Shown here: positions 8,342 to 16,769 of the stretch, piece by piece
How positions within the stretch are numbered: position 1 is the stretch's first letter
How the letters are laid out: each line of letters starts with the position of its first letter
Origin: Zunongwangia atlantica 22II14-10F7
GTDB taxonomy: Bacteria > Bacteroidota > Bacteroidia > Flavobacteriales > Flavobacteriaceae
DNA: 64,000 nucleotides
Direction: 5' to 3'
Assembly: GCF_002094855.1 (NCBI RefSeq)
Contig: NZ_ARYN01000001.1
Coordinates: forward strand, 186,001-250,000
The notes under the pieces: model-generated
Told to the model about the DNA's origin: nothing
The model's input: the letters and a program-made list of their open reading frames with translations, nothing else
Database searches by the model: none
Position numbers and translations under genes: made by a program

Positions 8342-8986
8342 TTATTTATAGTTTATTGTAAAATAGCTGTTATCTGCTTCTGAAAATTTCTGAAAAGTCA
8401 ATAAACCTTTTTCATTTAATTTTTCGATAACGGTATAATTGAGTTGCTTAATGCGAATTCCCCAGGCATAGGCTTTAATATTAATTTTTGATTTTATAGT
8501 GTTTTTCCCATCCTCTAATTTTCGGTCATAAATTTTTATGATGCTTTTGGAACCAAAAAAGTTTAACAAGCCCGAGTCAAAACTCATTTCCAATTTAATA
8601 TCTTTCAAGTTTTGTAAATCGTAGAGCTTTTTAAAATTTTCAGAAATGGTATTAATTTCGGTTTCTTTTGATTTTGGCTTGGAAAACGGAAAAGCCATTA
8701 TCATTACATTGGCGTCATCTGGCTCACAACGGTAGGTAGTAGTGTATTTATCGGTTGATTGTTTGTTTTTGTCAAACAATTCTGTAACTACCTTTATTTC
8801 ATAATATCCATTTTCCTTTATTGTTTCTCCAGCTTCAAAAGTTTGTTTATTGAGAAAATCACCTTCTTTATCAAAGTTTTCCCGAATAACAACTCTGCCT
8901 GAAATCTGCCCAATGAGCATTTCAGTTTGTCCAGTCATTGTGATGCTGAATAAAGTGATTAGTACTATAAAGCCTTGTTTTCTCAT
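8342..8986 (-). CDS. Secreted hypothetical protein, possibly DUF3108/TapB-like
   Basis: The 214-residue protein begins with a signal peptide (MRKQGFIVLITLFSITMTGQT) and is then predicted rich in beta strands. No named domain is certain. The layout, with an early ENGYYEIKVVTELFDKN and mid-protein NVMIMAFPF segments, recalls beta-rich periplasmic DUF3108/TapB-type proteins, but I could not confirm this. The start codon overlaps the stop of the PRPP synthetase gene by four bases, so it is translated from the same message. It is the only clearly exported product in the nucleotide part of the cassette. Confidence 0.6.
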   Translation of the reverse strand: MRKQGFIVLITLFSITMTGQTEMLIGQISGRVVIRENFDKEGDFLNKQTFEAGETIKENGYYEIKVVTELFDKNKQSTDKYTTTYRCEPDDANVMIMAFPFSKPKSKETEINTISENFKKLYDLQNLKDIKLEMSFDSGLLNFFGSKSIIKIYDRKLEDGKNTIKSKINIKAYAWGIRIKQLNYTVIEKLNEKGLLTFQKFSEADNSYFTINYK

Positions 8987-9876
8987 ATATGGTGCATTAA
9001 TTTTTTTACCTCTTTTGCCATAATATCACTTAAATCTATTCCATTTGAAGAGTGTGGGATGGTATTACAAGTCACTATTTTTTCTACTCCGGAATCCAAT
9101 AAATCTTGATAGGTGTTTCCTGAAAAAACGGCGTGAATGCCTACACAAATAGGTGGTTTCATTCCTGCTTTTTTAAGATGTTGTACGGTTTCAATCATTG
9201 TTCGGGCTGTGGAAATAATATCATCTACCAAAATGGGTGTAGCATCTTTATATATATCCACATCGGGAACAGAGACTTCTACATCACGGTCACCGTGACG
9301 CACCTTTTGTAATACCGTAAATGGTGCTCCTGCATTTTTGGCGACTTCTGATACCCATTGTTCACTTTCAGAATCAGGTCCGATAAGTACCGGGTTTTCG
9401 ATATTTTCTTTAATCCAATCTGAAATAGCATCGGCAGCGTGAATTACTTTATTTGGAATTTGATACACTTCTCCCAACGAACTAATTCTGTGCAAGTGAG
9501 GGTCAACTGTGGTAATGCTATCGGCGAAACCAGAAATCAATTTTCCGAAGAAACCAGAAGTTACCCCTTCGCCTTCATTAAATACTTTGTCCTGCCTCAT
9601 ATATGCCAAATAGGGCGCTACCAAACAGGTGCACATTGCCCCTAATGATTTGGCAGTATGACTTAAAAAATAAAGGGGCAATAGTTTTTCGTCTGGTTCG
9701 TGCAAGGTGCATACCAGTACCACACATTTATCTTTAACATCAGATAAGATGCGTGTGTACGATTCCCCGTCAGGGAATTTACGCAAAATGGCTTTGCCCA
9801 CTTCAGCATCCATTTTTGTAGCCATTAGTTCTGTGAGTTCTTCATTTCCGGGAAGACAGAATAATATTGTTTTCAT
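8983..9876 (-). CDS. prs: Ribose-phosphate pyrophosphokinase (PRPP synthetase family)
   Basis: The 297-residue protein carries the two tandem phosphoribosyltransferase-like domains of PRPP synthetases, which make PRPP from ribose 5-phosphate and ATP. Visible motifs: FPDGESYTRI near residue 35, PYLAYMRQDKVF (the ATP-binding flexible loop region), TVDPHLH with the metal-binding Asp and His near residue 125, and the PRPP-binding loop LVDDIISTARTM near residues 213-224. It is shorter than the usual 310-320 residues of bacterial class I enzymes and looks closer to the archaeal-like class. It lies 6 bases downstream of the phosphorylase gene. A housekeeping prs is presumably elsewhere, so this copy is accessory. 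Confidence 0.88.
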   Translation of the reverse strand: MKTILFCLPGNEELTELMATKMDAEVGKAILRKFPDGESYTRILSDVKDKCVVLVCTLHEPDEKLLPLYFLSHTAKSLGAMCTCLVAPYLAYMRQDKVFNEGEGVTSGFFGKLISGFADSITTVDPHLHRISSLGEVYQIPNKVIHAADAISDWIKENIENPVLIGPDSESEQWVSEVAKNAGAPFTVLQKVRHGDRDVEVSVPDVDIYKDATPILVDDIISTARTMIETVQHLKKAGMKPPICVGIHAVFSGNTYQDLLDSGVEKIVTCNTIPHSSNGIDLSDIMAKEVKKLMHHI

Positions 9877-9882
9877 AGTTTT

Positions 9883-11385
9883 TTAAATTATAGTTATGAT
9901 GTCGTTATGGTTGTTTTTATATTCCAGAGCATAGTTGAGTTCGCCTTTGGATTCAGCATATATGGTATATAATAATTGGTCTATTTCAATTTTTTCATTT
10001 AAATGGACATTCAAAAGAATCCCTGCCGATTTAGACTGCGGTGCGCCGGAAAGCTTGGCGAGTTTTGCTATCTTTCTATTATCTATGCGCTTTAAAACCC
10101 CAGAGTTTTCTGCTCTAATTTCGGTTTTATAGGGTGCTAAAACAGGTTTTGAAAAGCGACCTTGCGCATTACAAATAGCAAGGAATTTTTTATAAGCCTG
10201 ACCAGATTTGAGAATTTCACGTGCGGTTTCCAGTCCCTTTCCTTTTTCTACTTTTCCAGAAAGTTCTAATAGTTCAGTAGCTAAAAGCAATGCTCTTTCT
10301 GTTAAGTCTTTAGGTGCATCTTCCTCATTTTTCAAAACTTTTAATATATCTATGGCTTCTAATGTTGGACCGATACCCCTTCCAACAGGCTGCGTGCCAT
10401 CCGTAACTACAACTTTTACATTCAAGTCAACAGATGTCCCAACGGTTTCCATATGATTTTTTAGTTTTTCTGCCATTTCGGTACTGCGAACCTTGGCGGT
10501 TTCTCCCACGGGAATATCAATGACCACGTGAGTAGAACCAGCTGCTGCCTTTTTAGAGAGTACTGAAGCGATGAGCTGACCTTCGCTATCAATATCCAAG
10601 GCTTTTTCAATTTTAATGAGCACATCATCGGCAGGACTTAACTGCGCTGTACCGCCCCAAACAAAACATCCGCCTTCTTTTTCTACTACGGTCTTTATTT
10701 CCTCGGAAGAGAGCGTAACATTGGTCAGTACTTCCATTGTATCTGCTGTGCCTGCTGGCGAAGTGATTGCCCGTGAGGATGTTTTTGGCATAGTAAGCCC
10801 ATACGCGGCAACAATGGCAACTACCAATGGTGTTGTCCTATTGCCAGGCAATCCGCCAATACAATGTTTGTCGACCACGATATCCTTGTTCCAGTTCAGT
10901 TGCTTTCCGGAAGCAATCATTGCTTTCGTTAGGTCGGATATTTCATCAATATCCATTCGGTCGCCAGCACAGGCAGTAATAAATGCCGAAAGGTGGATGT
11001 TGGAATAATCGCCTTCCACGATATCGGTTATGATGTTGTTATAGGCCTTATAATTCAGTTTTTTGTTATAGATTTTTGCCCTGACGTGGCTTAAGGATTC
11101 AATAGGCTCTAAATGGGAAACATATAATGTATCGTTTGGGGAAACATTGAGTTTTTTCGCAGCAGCATCTGATAGTCCGATTTCATTAGGCAACAGAATA
11201 TCAGAATTCAGGACATTAAGACTTGCTACGATTGATGTATTTGCATTGGATATTCTTATTCGGGTAAGTGCCTCAAACCCTTCTGAAATACAGACGTGGC
11301 AATCTTCGCGCATATACACTACATTTTCGTTTTGGGTATAGATTCCGAGATGTTTATATTTTAATATGTTTGAGTGTGTGTCCAT
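9883..11385 (-). CDS. Thymidine phosphorylase family protein, AMP phosphorylase-like
   Basis: At 500 residues this matches the long archaeal-type members (AMP phosphorylase, DeoA-like), which have an extra N-terminal domain of about 85 residues absent from classical thymidine phosphorylase (about 440). The glycosyltransferase family core shows DKHCIGGLPGNRTTP (residues 172-186) and SSRAITSPAGTADTMEVL (203-220), both phosphate/substrate-site signatures. The archaeal enzyme cleaves AMP with phosphate to adenine and ribose 1,5-bisphosphate; bacterial relatives may prefer nucleosides, and sequence alone cannot separate these. Next to it are PRPP synthetase and a nuclease, supporting a nucleotide-salvage role. 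Confidence 0.9.
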   Translation of the reverse strand: MDTHSNILKYKHLGIYTQNENVVYMREDCHVCISEGFEALTRIRISNANTSIVASLNVLNSDILLPNEIGLSDAAAKKLNVSPNDTLYVSHLEPIESLSHVRAKIYNKKLNYKAYNNIITDIVEGDYSNIHLSAFITACAGDRMDIDEISDLTKAMIASGKQLNWNKDIVVDKHCIGGLPGNRTTPLVVAIVAAYGLTMPKTSSRAITSPAGTADTMEVLTNVTLSSEEIKTVVEKEGGCFVWGGTAQLSPADDVLIKIEKALDIDSEGQLIASVLSKKAAAGSTHVVIDIPVGETAKVRSTEMAEKLKNHMETVGTSVDLNVKVVVTDGTQPVGRGIGPTLEAIDILKVLKNEEDAPKDLTERALLLATELLELSGKVEKGKGLETAREILKSGQAYKKFLAICNAQGRFSKPVLAPYKTEIRAENSGVLKRIDNRKIAKLAKLSGAPQSKSAGILLNVHLNEKIEIDQLLYTIYAESKGELNYALEYKNNHNDIITII

Positions 11386-11413
11386 ATTTTATTGGTTGTT
11401 GTGATTTTTCGAT

Positions 11414-12790
11414 TTATTCTATTTCTTCGATGGTGTATAATTGCGGAATTTCCGCATCCCACCCATAGGTTTCCTTGATGCCTTTTTGCAATGCTTCTGC
11501 ACTCTCTTTTTCACCGTGTACAATGAAAATACGTTCGGGTTTGTTATTTATCTTATCCATCCAGTCCATAAGTTCTGCGTGGTCTGCGTGTGCCGAAAGC
11601 CCTTCAATTTCTGCAACTTCCATATCAAAGGGCACCCATTTTCCATAGACTTTTAGTTCCTTATCGCCTTCCAATAATTTTCTGCCTCGCGTACCTTCAG
11701 CTTGATAACCCACAAAAAGCAAGGTGTTGTTGGGGTTTTGTGCCTGTGTTTCAAGGTAGTTTAGCATTCTTCCGCCAGTAAGCATTCCGCTTCCTGCAAT
11801 CACAATTTTTGGTTTGTTATCGGTTCGTAATTCCATAGTTTCCCGATAACTGCTTACGACCGTAAAATGTGAACACATTTCATCACATTCATTCTCATCT
11901 AGTCTGTGCCAGTCCCTTGTGCGATGAAACAATTCCAATACACTAGCGCCCATTGGGCTGTCCATTATCATTCGTACTTTTGGGATTTTCTTCTCTTTCA
12001 ATAATTTCCAAAAAATCACCATCATCAGTTGGGCGCGTTCTACCGAAAAACTTGGAATAAAAAGACTTCCACCTCTATTGATAGTGTCATTGACCAATTT
12101 TTCAATCTGCGGAAGTGCTTCTATTTCATCGGGATGAAACCTTCCACCATAAGTGGATTCAATGAAAAGCACATCCGCTTTTTTTGGTTTAAGGGGTGGA
12201 TAGAGCAATAAATCATTGGTTCTACCAATGTCTCCTGAAAAGACAAAACGTTTTCCGTGCACATCCAACTCAATATAGGTTGCACCCAGAATATGTCCGT
12301 TGTATTGGAAGCGAGCCCTAATACCATCAAATAACGGAATCCATTGTGATTGTGGAATTCCTTTAAAGTGTGGGATAGTTTTTTCTACATCCTTTAAATC
12401 GTATAATGGTTCTGCGGGACTATGTTTGGAATAGCCTTCCTTATTGGCGCGTTCGGCTTCTTGCTCCTGTATTTTTGCACTATCATTCAAAATGATTTTT
12501 GCAATGTCCAAAGTAGGATTCGTACCATAAATGGGACCATTGAAGCCTTGTTTTACCAATCTGGGTAAATAACCTGTATGGTCCATATGACCGTGGGTAA
12601 GCAAAACAGCATCAATATCACCTACATTAACAGGTGGGTACTCCCAGTTTTTAAGGCGTAATTCCTTTAACCCTTGGAAGAGGCCACAGTCTATAAGTAT
12701 CTTTCTATCTCCTGTATCCACCAAATATTTTGAGCCGGTTACCGTACCTGCTGCACCTAAAAAGTGAATATTTATTTTATTGTTATCCAT
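11414..12790 (-). CDS. Metallo-beta-lactamase/beta-CASP family RNase-like hydrolase
   Basis: The 458-residue protein has the MBL motif THGHMDHTG (His66, His68, Asp70, His71), further metal ligands in GHILGA and FSGDIG, then a beta-CASP insertion and a C-terminal RNA-specificity (RMMBL) segment with EIEGLSAHADHAELMDWM and IFIVHGE. This architecture is shared by archaeal/eukaryal CPSF-like and bacterial YsH1-type RNases, which cut RNA endonucleolytically or degrade it from 5' ends. No KH domain is present. It sits 28 bases upstream of the phosphorylase gene, suggesting that RNA breakdown and nucleotide phosphorolysis are coupled. A DNA substrate cannot be excluded. Confidence 0.9.
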   Translation of the reverse strand: MDNNKINIHFLGAAGTVTGSKYLVDTGDRKILIDCGLFQGLKELRLKNWEYPPVNVGDIDAVLLTHGHMDHTGYLPRLVKQGFNGPIYGTNPTLDIAKIILNDSAKIQEQEAERANKEGYSKHSPAEPLYDLKDVEKTIPHFKGIPQSQWIPLFDGIRARFQYNGHILGATYIELDVHGKRFVFSGDIGRTNDLLLYPPLKPKKADVLFIESTYGGRFHPDEIEALPQIEKLVNDTINRGGSLFIPSFSVERAQLMMVIFWKLLKEKKIPKVRMIMDSPMGASVLELFHRTRDWHRLDENECDEMCSHFTVVSSYRETMELRTDNKPKIVIAGSGMLTGGRMLNYLETQAQNPNNTLLFVGYQAEGTRGRKLLEGDKELKVYGKWVPFDMEVAEIEGLSAHADHAELMDWMDKINNKPERIFIVHGEKESAEALQKGIKETYGWDAEIPQLYTIEEIE

Positions 12791-12805
12791 CTTTATAGTA
12801 TTTAT

Positions 12806-13060
12806 TTAGAGTCCACCACAGCAGGAAGGTGTATTTCCTTTATCTTGTTTTGATTTGCTCAATTCCATTATTTCTTTATATAGATTACGAGAATCCTCTT
12901 TAATAAAAAGAGCCAATTTCTTTACTGATTTAGGTTCAAAGTGAACCATTTCCAATAATATCTCAAGGGCTTCTTCAAGTAGTTTTGAGTCATCTTCCAA
13001 TGCCTGGTAAAATGGTTCTAAATCTATGTTGCCCTGTTTTTGCAATTCTTCAGTTTTCAT
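12806..13060 (-). CDS. Small helical protein with C-terminal CCGG motif (unknown)
   Basis: An 84-residue, mostly alpha-helical, charged protein ending NTPSCCGGL. I do not recognise a family. The tail with two adjacent cysteines is reminiscent of small thiol or metal-binding tails, but there is no second cysteine pair. It is placed 15 bases upstream of the beta-CASP nuclease start and 41 bases downstream of the ATP-cone nuclease, inside the same run of genes, so it may be a small partner of either. Confidence 0.6.
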   Translation of the reverse strand: MKTEELQKQGNIDLEPFYQALEDDSKLLEEALEILLEMVHFEPKSVKKLALFIKEDSRNLYKEIMELSKSKQDKGNTPSCCGGL

Positions 13061-13101
13061 TTGTATTATTTTTAAAAATTAGTAATTATTCATTATTTGA
13101 A

Positions 13102-13944
13102 TTAATGGGATCTACATAATTCTCTTGAATCTTCGAGTATCTTATTTTGCCTTAGCTTACTGATACCCATTTGTTCCAAAAAGTCTGGATTTTCGTGTAG
13201 CTCCTTGCAGAGTATGATGCCTTGATCCAATAATTTTGTTTTTTCAGCTTTGGTAAGTGTTGTTAAAGCGGTTAAGGGATGTAGCCCCGATTTATCTATT
13301 CTGTCCTTGAGACCATTTCCTCTTGGATAATCCCAACTGGTCATAAGCATTCCAACACATTTCCCGTACTGAATGGCATCGGTTGTGAAACGCGTATTGG
13401 TGTAAACCCCGCCTTTATGAAGTTTAGCCTCGTGACCTTTTTGGTGTTTCCATTGCTTTTCCACGTCCAAAAACCGTGAATGGATATATAATGGGATTTT
13501 TACATTGCAAAACCTGCCTTGGTCACTATGGTATTTACATTCAATCATATAATGTTTATTTCCTTTTTGCGCTATCACATCCACTTCGTGCTGAACGCAA
13601 TTGCCTTGAACTATGACACCAACCTGTGTTGAAAATCCTTCGTGTGCCAATAGTTTGCCTACTAACTTTTCAAATGGAAAACCGGTTGGACCTAGTTCCA
13701 TTAAAGCTTTTTTGAGCTTGTACTTTGAGGCACTTACCCTAGATTTTCGTTTTAGCATCTTGAAAGCCAACTGATAGATTTTTTTGGTTGTCATTCCTTC
13801 TTCAATCTGCTCTTGTACTTTCCGGGCTACATCCTGAATAATATCCTCATCTGCCCGTGAACGCCGCAGGGAGTTGATGAGTTTGTTTACATCAAAGGCT
13901 TCGTACTCACCAGAGTATTTTTTTATTAAGACTGATTTATTCAT
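13102..13944 (-). CDS. ATP-cone domain fused to Mrr-like restriction endonuclease fold
   Basis: The 280-residue protein starts with an ATP-cone (residues 4-90: VLIKKYSGEYEAFDVNKLINSLRRSRADEDIIQDVA), the nucleotide-sensing domain known from ribonucleotide reductases and NrdR. Residues 90-180 then show a PD-(D/E)xK nuclease pattern: FEKLVGKLLAHEGF, HEVDVIA with Asp122, and MIECKYH with Glu135 and Lys137. This resembles Mrr-type nucleases, which cut modified or foreign DNA, here apparently under ATP/dATP control. Cys and His residues in the C-terminal third have no clear assignment. The gene lies between the Usp gene (2 bases apart) and the small CCGG protein, in a nucleotide-metabolism cassette. 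Confidence 0.82.
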   Translation of the reverse strand: MNKSVLIKKYSGEYEAFDVNKLINSLRRSRADEDIIQDVARKVQEQIEEGMTTKKIYQLAFKMLKRKSRVSASKYKLKKALMELGPTGFPFEKLVGKLLAHEGFSTQVGVIVQGNCVQHEVDVIAQKGNKHYMIECKYHSDQGRFCNVKIPLYIHSRFLDVEKQWKHQKGHEAKLHKGGVYTNTRFTTDAIQYGKCVGMLMTSWDYPRGNGLKDRIDKSGLHPLTALTTLTKAEKTKLLDQGIILCKELHENPDFLEQMGISKLRQNKILEDSRELCRSH

Positions 13945-13946
13945 TG

Positions 13947-14777
13947 TTACATTTTAATAGTCATTACTGGTAATTCGGAGTGATTGGTTACACCCTCTGC
14001 GATGCTTTTAGAGAATAAAGTTAAAAAGCCTGTACGTCCGTGAGTACACATTGCGATTAAATCGGCATTTTTATATCGTAAAAAATTGTTTATCCCTGTT
14101 TCTACGTCTTGTTCGTTATATACATTCATTGAGAAGTTATCCAAATCGGGGAATTTTTTCAGGAACTCCTTGATGGGATCCAACCCTTGTTCTATACTGT
14201 TAAAATCGGTCTGAGTATTAACCCTCAATAAATGAAGATGTGCACCGCACTTTTCCGCAATAGAAATAACCTGCTTAAATGCTTCGCTCACATCTTCCAG
14301 AAAATCTGAAACAAAAACAATATTATTAAAAGGAAAAGTTACTTTTTCATCCTTAACCACAATTACAGGGACATCGGCTTTTCTTACAATTTTCTCTACA
14401 TTGCTTCCCAGTAATTCGCGCACTCCACCTCGGGTGCCGCTGCTTCCTGTAACAATAAAGTCGTGGTGAAAATGACCGGAGTGTTTAAGTATATTTGCCT
14501 GTCCGCCATCAAACTCAAGGAACGTCCTGCATTCAAGCTCTTGTTGTTCTGCTTTTTTTTCCAGTGCTCTCAAGGAGGCTTTTGCACTTCCTATTTCTTT
14601 TACTGTTTCTGGGTACTGTTTTTCTTTTTGTTTATCCAACTTTACCCATTCTACGGGGGTTTTCATCAAATGGAAAAAATGGATTTCGGAATTGTAAAGC
14701 TTTGCCATTTCAATTCCGAGTTCTTCTGCTTTATTGCAATTTTTTGAAAAGTCTGTTGGTACGAGTATGTTTTTCAT
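13947..14777 (-). CDS. Universal stress protein, tandem UspA domains
   Basis: 276 residues form two UspA folds (about 1-140 and 145-276). Domain 1 begins MKNILVPTDFSKNCNKAEELG and has the ATP-binding pattern G-2x-G-9x-GS in GSSGTRGGVRELLGS; domain 2 has VFVSDFLEDVSEAF and THGRTGFLTLFSKSIAEG, a weaker match to the same motif. Usp proteins are cytoplasmic and accumulate during starvation, respiratory block or metal stress. The arrangement within the cassette, between the nuclease and D-lactate dehydrogenase genes, suggests that the whole unit responds to stress. Confidence 0.92.
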   Translation of the reverse strand: MKNILVPTDFSKNCNKAEELGIEMAKLYNSEIHFFHLMKTPVEWVKLDKQKEKQYPETVKEIGSAKASLRALEKKAEQQELECRTFLEFDGGQANILKHSGHFHHDFIVTGSSGTRGGVRELLGSNVEKIVRKADVPVIVVKDEKVTFPFNNIVFVSDFLEDVSEAFKQVISIAEKCGAHLHLLRVNTQTDFNSIEQGLDPIKEFLKKFPDLDNFSMNVYNEQDVETGINNFLRYKNADLIAMCTHGRTGFLTLFSKSIAEGVTNHSELPVMTIKM

Positions 14778-14795
14778 AATATTTGTTTTTAACTA

Positions 14796-15791
14796 TTAAT
14801 TAATGCTAATTTCATTTCCAGAAGGTTTTTGTTTTTCAAAACAATCCAGATTATATATGGTTGTTTCTGCAATATTGGTCAATGCGGTTTTGGTTAAAAA
14901 AGCTTGATGGCTTGTAATTAGTACATTGTTGAAAGTCATTAAGCGTGCAATCACATCGTCTTGCAAAATGTCATCGGAATGGTCTTCAAAGAACAACCCT
15001 TCTTCTTCCTCATAAACATCCAGTCCTAAATACCCTATTTTTTTAGTTTTCAATCCTTCGATAACTGCCTTGGTGTCCACCAACCCACCACGACTTGTAT
15101 TGATGAGCATTACTCCAGATTTCATTAGTGCTATATGCTCTTTATTTATTAAATGTTTTGTTGAAGCTTTTAATGGCACGTGCAGGCTTATTATATCTGC
15201 GTGCTTACAGAGCGTCGCACAATCTGAATAGATTACGCCATATTTATCAATTAGGTCTTTGCTTTCTTCTATATCCTGGGCAAGAATATTGCAGCCGAAT
15301 CCGTGAAGTATTTTTACGAGTACAGACCCTATTTTTCCTGTTCCAATCACGCCAACGGTTTTCCCATTTAGGTCAAAACCAGTGAGACCGTTTAATGAAA
15401 AGTTTTGTTCGCGCACTCTATTGTGGGCTTTAATCAGTCTTCGGTTTAATGCAAGTATCAAAGCCATTGTATGTTCTGCAATGGCATAAGGTGAATAGGC
15501 TGGGACACGGGCCACTTTTATATTCAATTCAGCTGCTTTTTCTAAATCGACGTGATTGAAACCTGCCGAACGTAATGCGATAAATTTTATGCCTAGTTTG
15601 TGTAAAATATCCAAAACTTCCGAAGAGGCATCGTCACTTGAGAAAAGTGCTATGGCCTTTGAACCTTCTGCCAATAAGGCGGTTTCCTTTGTTAGCCTAA
15701 ATTCCAGAAAATTCAATTGATGTTTTCCTTTATTAGCGTTTTCAATGGAAGGCTTATCGAATTTATGTGTGCTGTATATTGTTGTTTTCAT
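14796..15791 (-). CDS. ldhA: D-2-hydroxyacid dehydrogenase, D-lactate dehydrogenase type
   Basis: 331 residues with the D-2-hydroxyacid dehydrogenase fold: a Rossmann motif VIGTGKIGSVLVKIL near residue 150, the catalytic Arg in INTSRGGLVD, an acidic DVYEEEEGLFFEDHS stretch and the catalytic His in TSHQAFLTKTAL. The YEEE...FFEDHS and HQAFLT...AL..IA.TT..NL pattern is that of fermentative NADH-dependent D-lactate dehydrogenases (LdhA) rather than phosphoglycerate dehydrogenase. It would turn pyruvate into D-lactate and regenerate NAD+ for the GAPDH of the same cassette. It lies 3 bases upstream-adjacent to pfkA. Confidence 0.87.
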   Translation of the reverse strand: MKTTIYSTHKFDKPSIENANKGKHQLNFLEFRLTKETALLAEGSKAIALFSSDDASSEVLDILHKLGIKFIALRSAGFNHVDLEKAAELNIKVARVPAYSPYAIAEHTMALILALNRRLIKAHNRVREQNFSLNGLTGFDLNGKTVGVIGTGKIGSVLVKILHGFGCNILAQDIEESKDLIDKYGVIYSDCATLCKHADIISLHVPLKASTKHLINKEHIALMKSGVMLINTSRGGLVDTKAVIEGLKTKKIGYLGLDVYEEEEGLFFEDHSDDILQDDVIARLMTFNNVLITSHQAFLTKTALTNIAETTIYNLDCFEKQKPSGNEISIN

Positions 15792-15794
15792 AAT

Positions 15795-16769
15795 TTATGT
15801 TCCAAATAGTTCTAAAAGTTCGTGCAATTCTTTATTGACCTGATGTTGCTTGACCACTTCATTAAAAGGGGTTAAGTGCAATTGATTGTTTAAAATCCCG
15901 ACCATTACATTCTTTTTACTTTGTAAAAGCGATTTTACGGCTTCCACCCCAAGCCTTATGCCCAACATTCTATCCAAAGCAGAAGGATTTCCACCTCGCT
16001 GTATGTGGCCAAGCTTTGTTATGCGTAAATCGACATTGGGATTGACTTCCTTTATTTTTGAAGAAACAAGTTCGGCACCAATTTCGTCACCTTCAGAAAC
16101 TACGATTAGAAAAGCATCCTCGCTATCGTAATTTTTCACCTTACCCAAAAGGTTAATAAAGTCCGTACCGCTCTCCGGAATTAATATGGCGTCCGCACCA
16201 ACCATCAATCCAGAATGAATACCGATGTAACCCGAATCCCTTCCCATTACTTCAACAATGAACACACGGTTATGGGATTCGGCAGTATCCCTTATTTTAT
16301 CAATATTTTCAATGGCTGTGTTAACTGCGGAATCAAAACCAAGGGTGTAATCCGTACCCGAAATATCGTTATCAATAGTTCCGGGAATCCCTATGAATGG
16401 GATATCGCATATCTCTGAAAAAGCAAGTAATCCTTTAAATGTACCATCACCACCAATGGCAATTAAAGCGTCTATTTTGTTTACATTTAGAGTTTGCAAG
16501 GCTTTTTTTCGACCTTCCAGTTCGAGAAAACGTTTGCTTCGGGCTGTCTTAAGGATAGTGCCACCCTTTTGGGTCAGTTTTTGTAATTCGTGTGATTTTA
16601 ATTGAACCAAGTCACCGTCTATCAATCCTTCATATCCTTTTCTAAAACCACTAACTTTTATACCAGTTGCTTCAGCCGTTTTTGCAATGGCGTACAAGGC
16701 TGAATTCATCCCTGGACTATCACCTCCAGAGGTAAATACACCTATATGTTTAATTTTATTAGTATTCAT
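15795..16769 (-). CDS. pfkA: ATP-dependent 6-phosphofructokinase
   Basis: 324 residues, the normal size for bacterial Pfk, phosphorylating fructose 6-phosphate to fructose 1,6-bisphosphate. Motifs: GVFTSGGDSPGMNSALYAI, IGGDGTFKG, PGTIDNDISGTDYTLGFDSA with the catalytic Asp, VEVMGRDSGYIG, and LGHIQRGGNPSALDR. The Gly in GGDG and the Gly in PGTIDND argue for ATP rather than pyrophosphate as phosphate donor. The start overlaps the end of the upstream alpha/beta hydrolase gene by 11 bases. It supplies the substrate for the class I aldolase encoded a few genes upstream. Confidence 0.94.
   Translation of the reverse strand: MNTNKIKHIGVFTSGGDSPGMNSALYAIAKTAEATGIKVSGFRKGYEGLIDGDLVQLKSHELQKLTQKGGTILKTARSKRFLELEGRKKALQTLNVNKIDALIAIGGDGTFKGLLAFSEICDIPFIGIPGTIDNDISGTDYTLGFDSAVNTAIENIDKIRDTAESHNRVFIVEVMGRDSGYIGIHSGLMVGADAILIPESGTDFINLLGKVKNYDSEDAFLIVVSEGDEIGAELVSSKIKEVNPNVDLRITKLGHIQRGGNPSALDRMLGIRLGVEAVKSLLQSKKNVMVGILNNQLHLTPFNEVVKQHQVNKELHELLELFGT

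Noticed and set aside
9439-9645. Plus-strand ORFs within the minus-strand metabolic genes
   Set aside because: Several open frames of 60-130 codons on the plus strand between 9439 and 22718 all lie inside well-supported minus-strand genes and carry no motif.
15795-16769. Pyrophosphate-dependent phosphofructokinase
   Set aside because: The motifs GGDGT and PGTIDND are those of ATP-dependent enzymes; PPi types have Asp and Lys at these sites.
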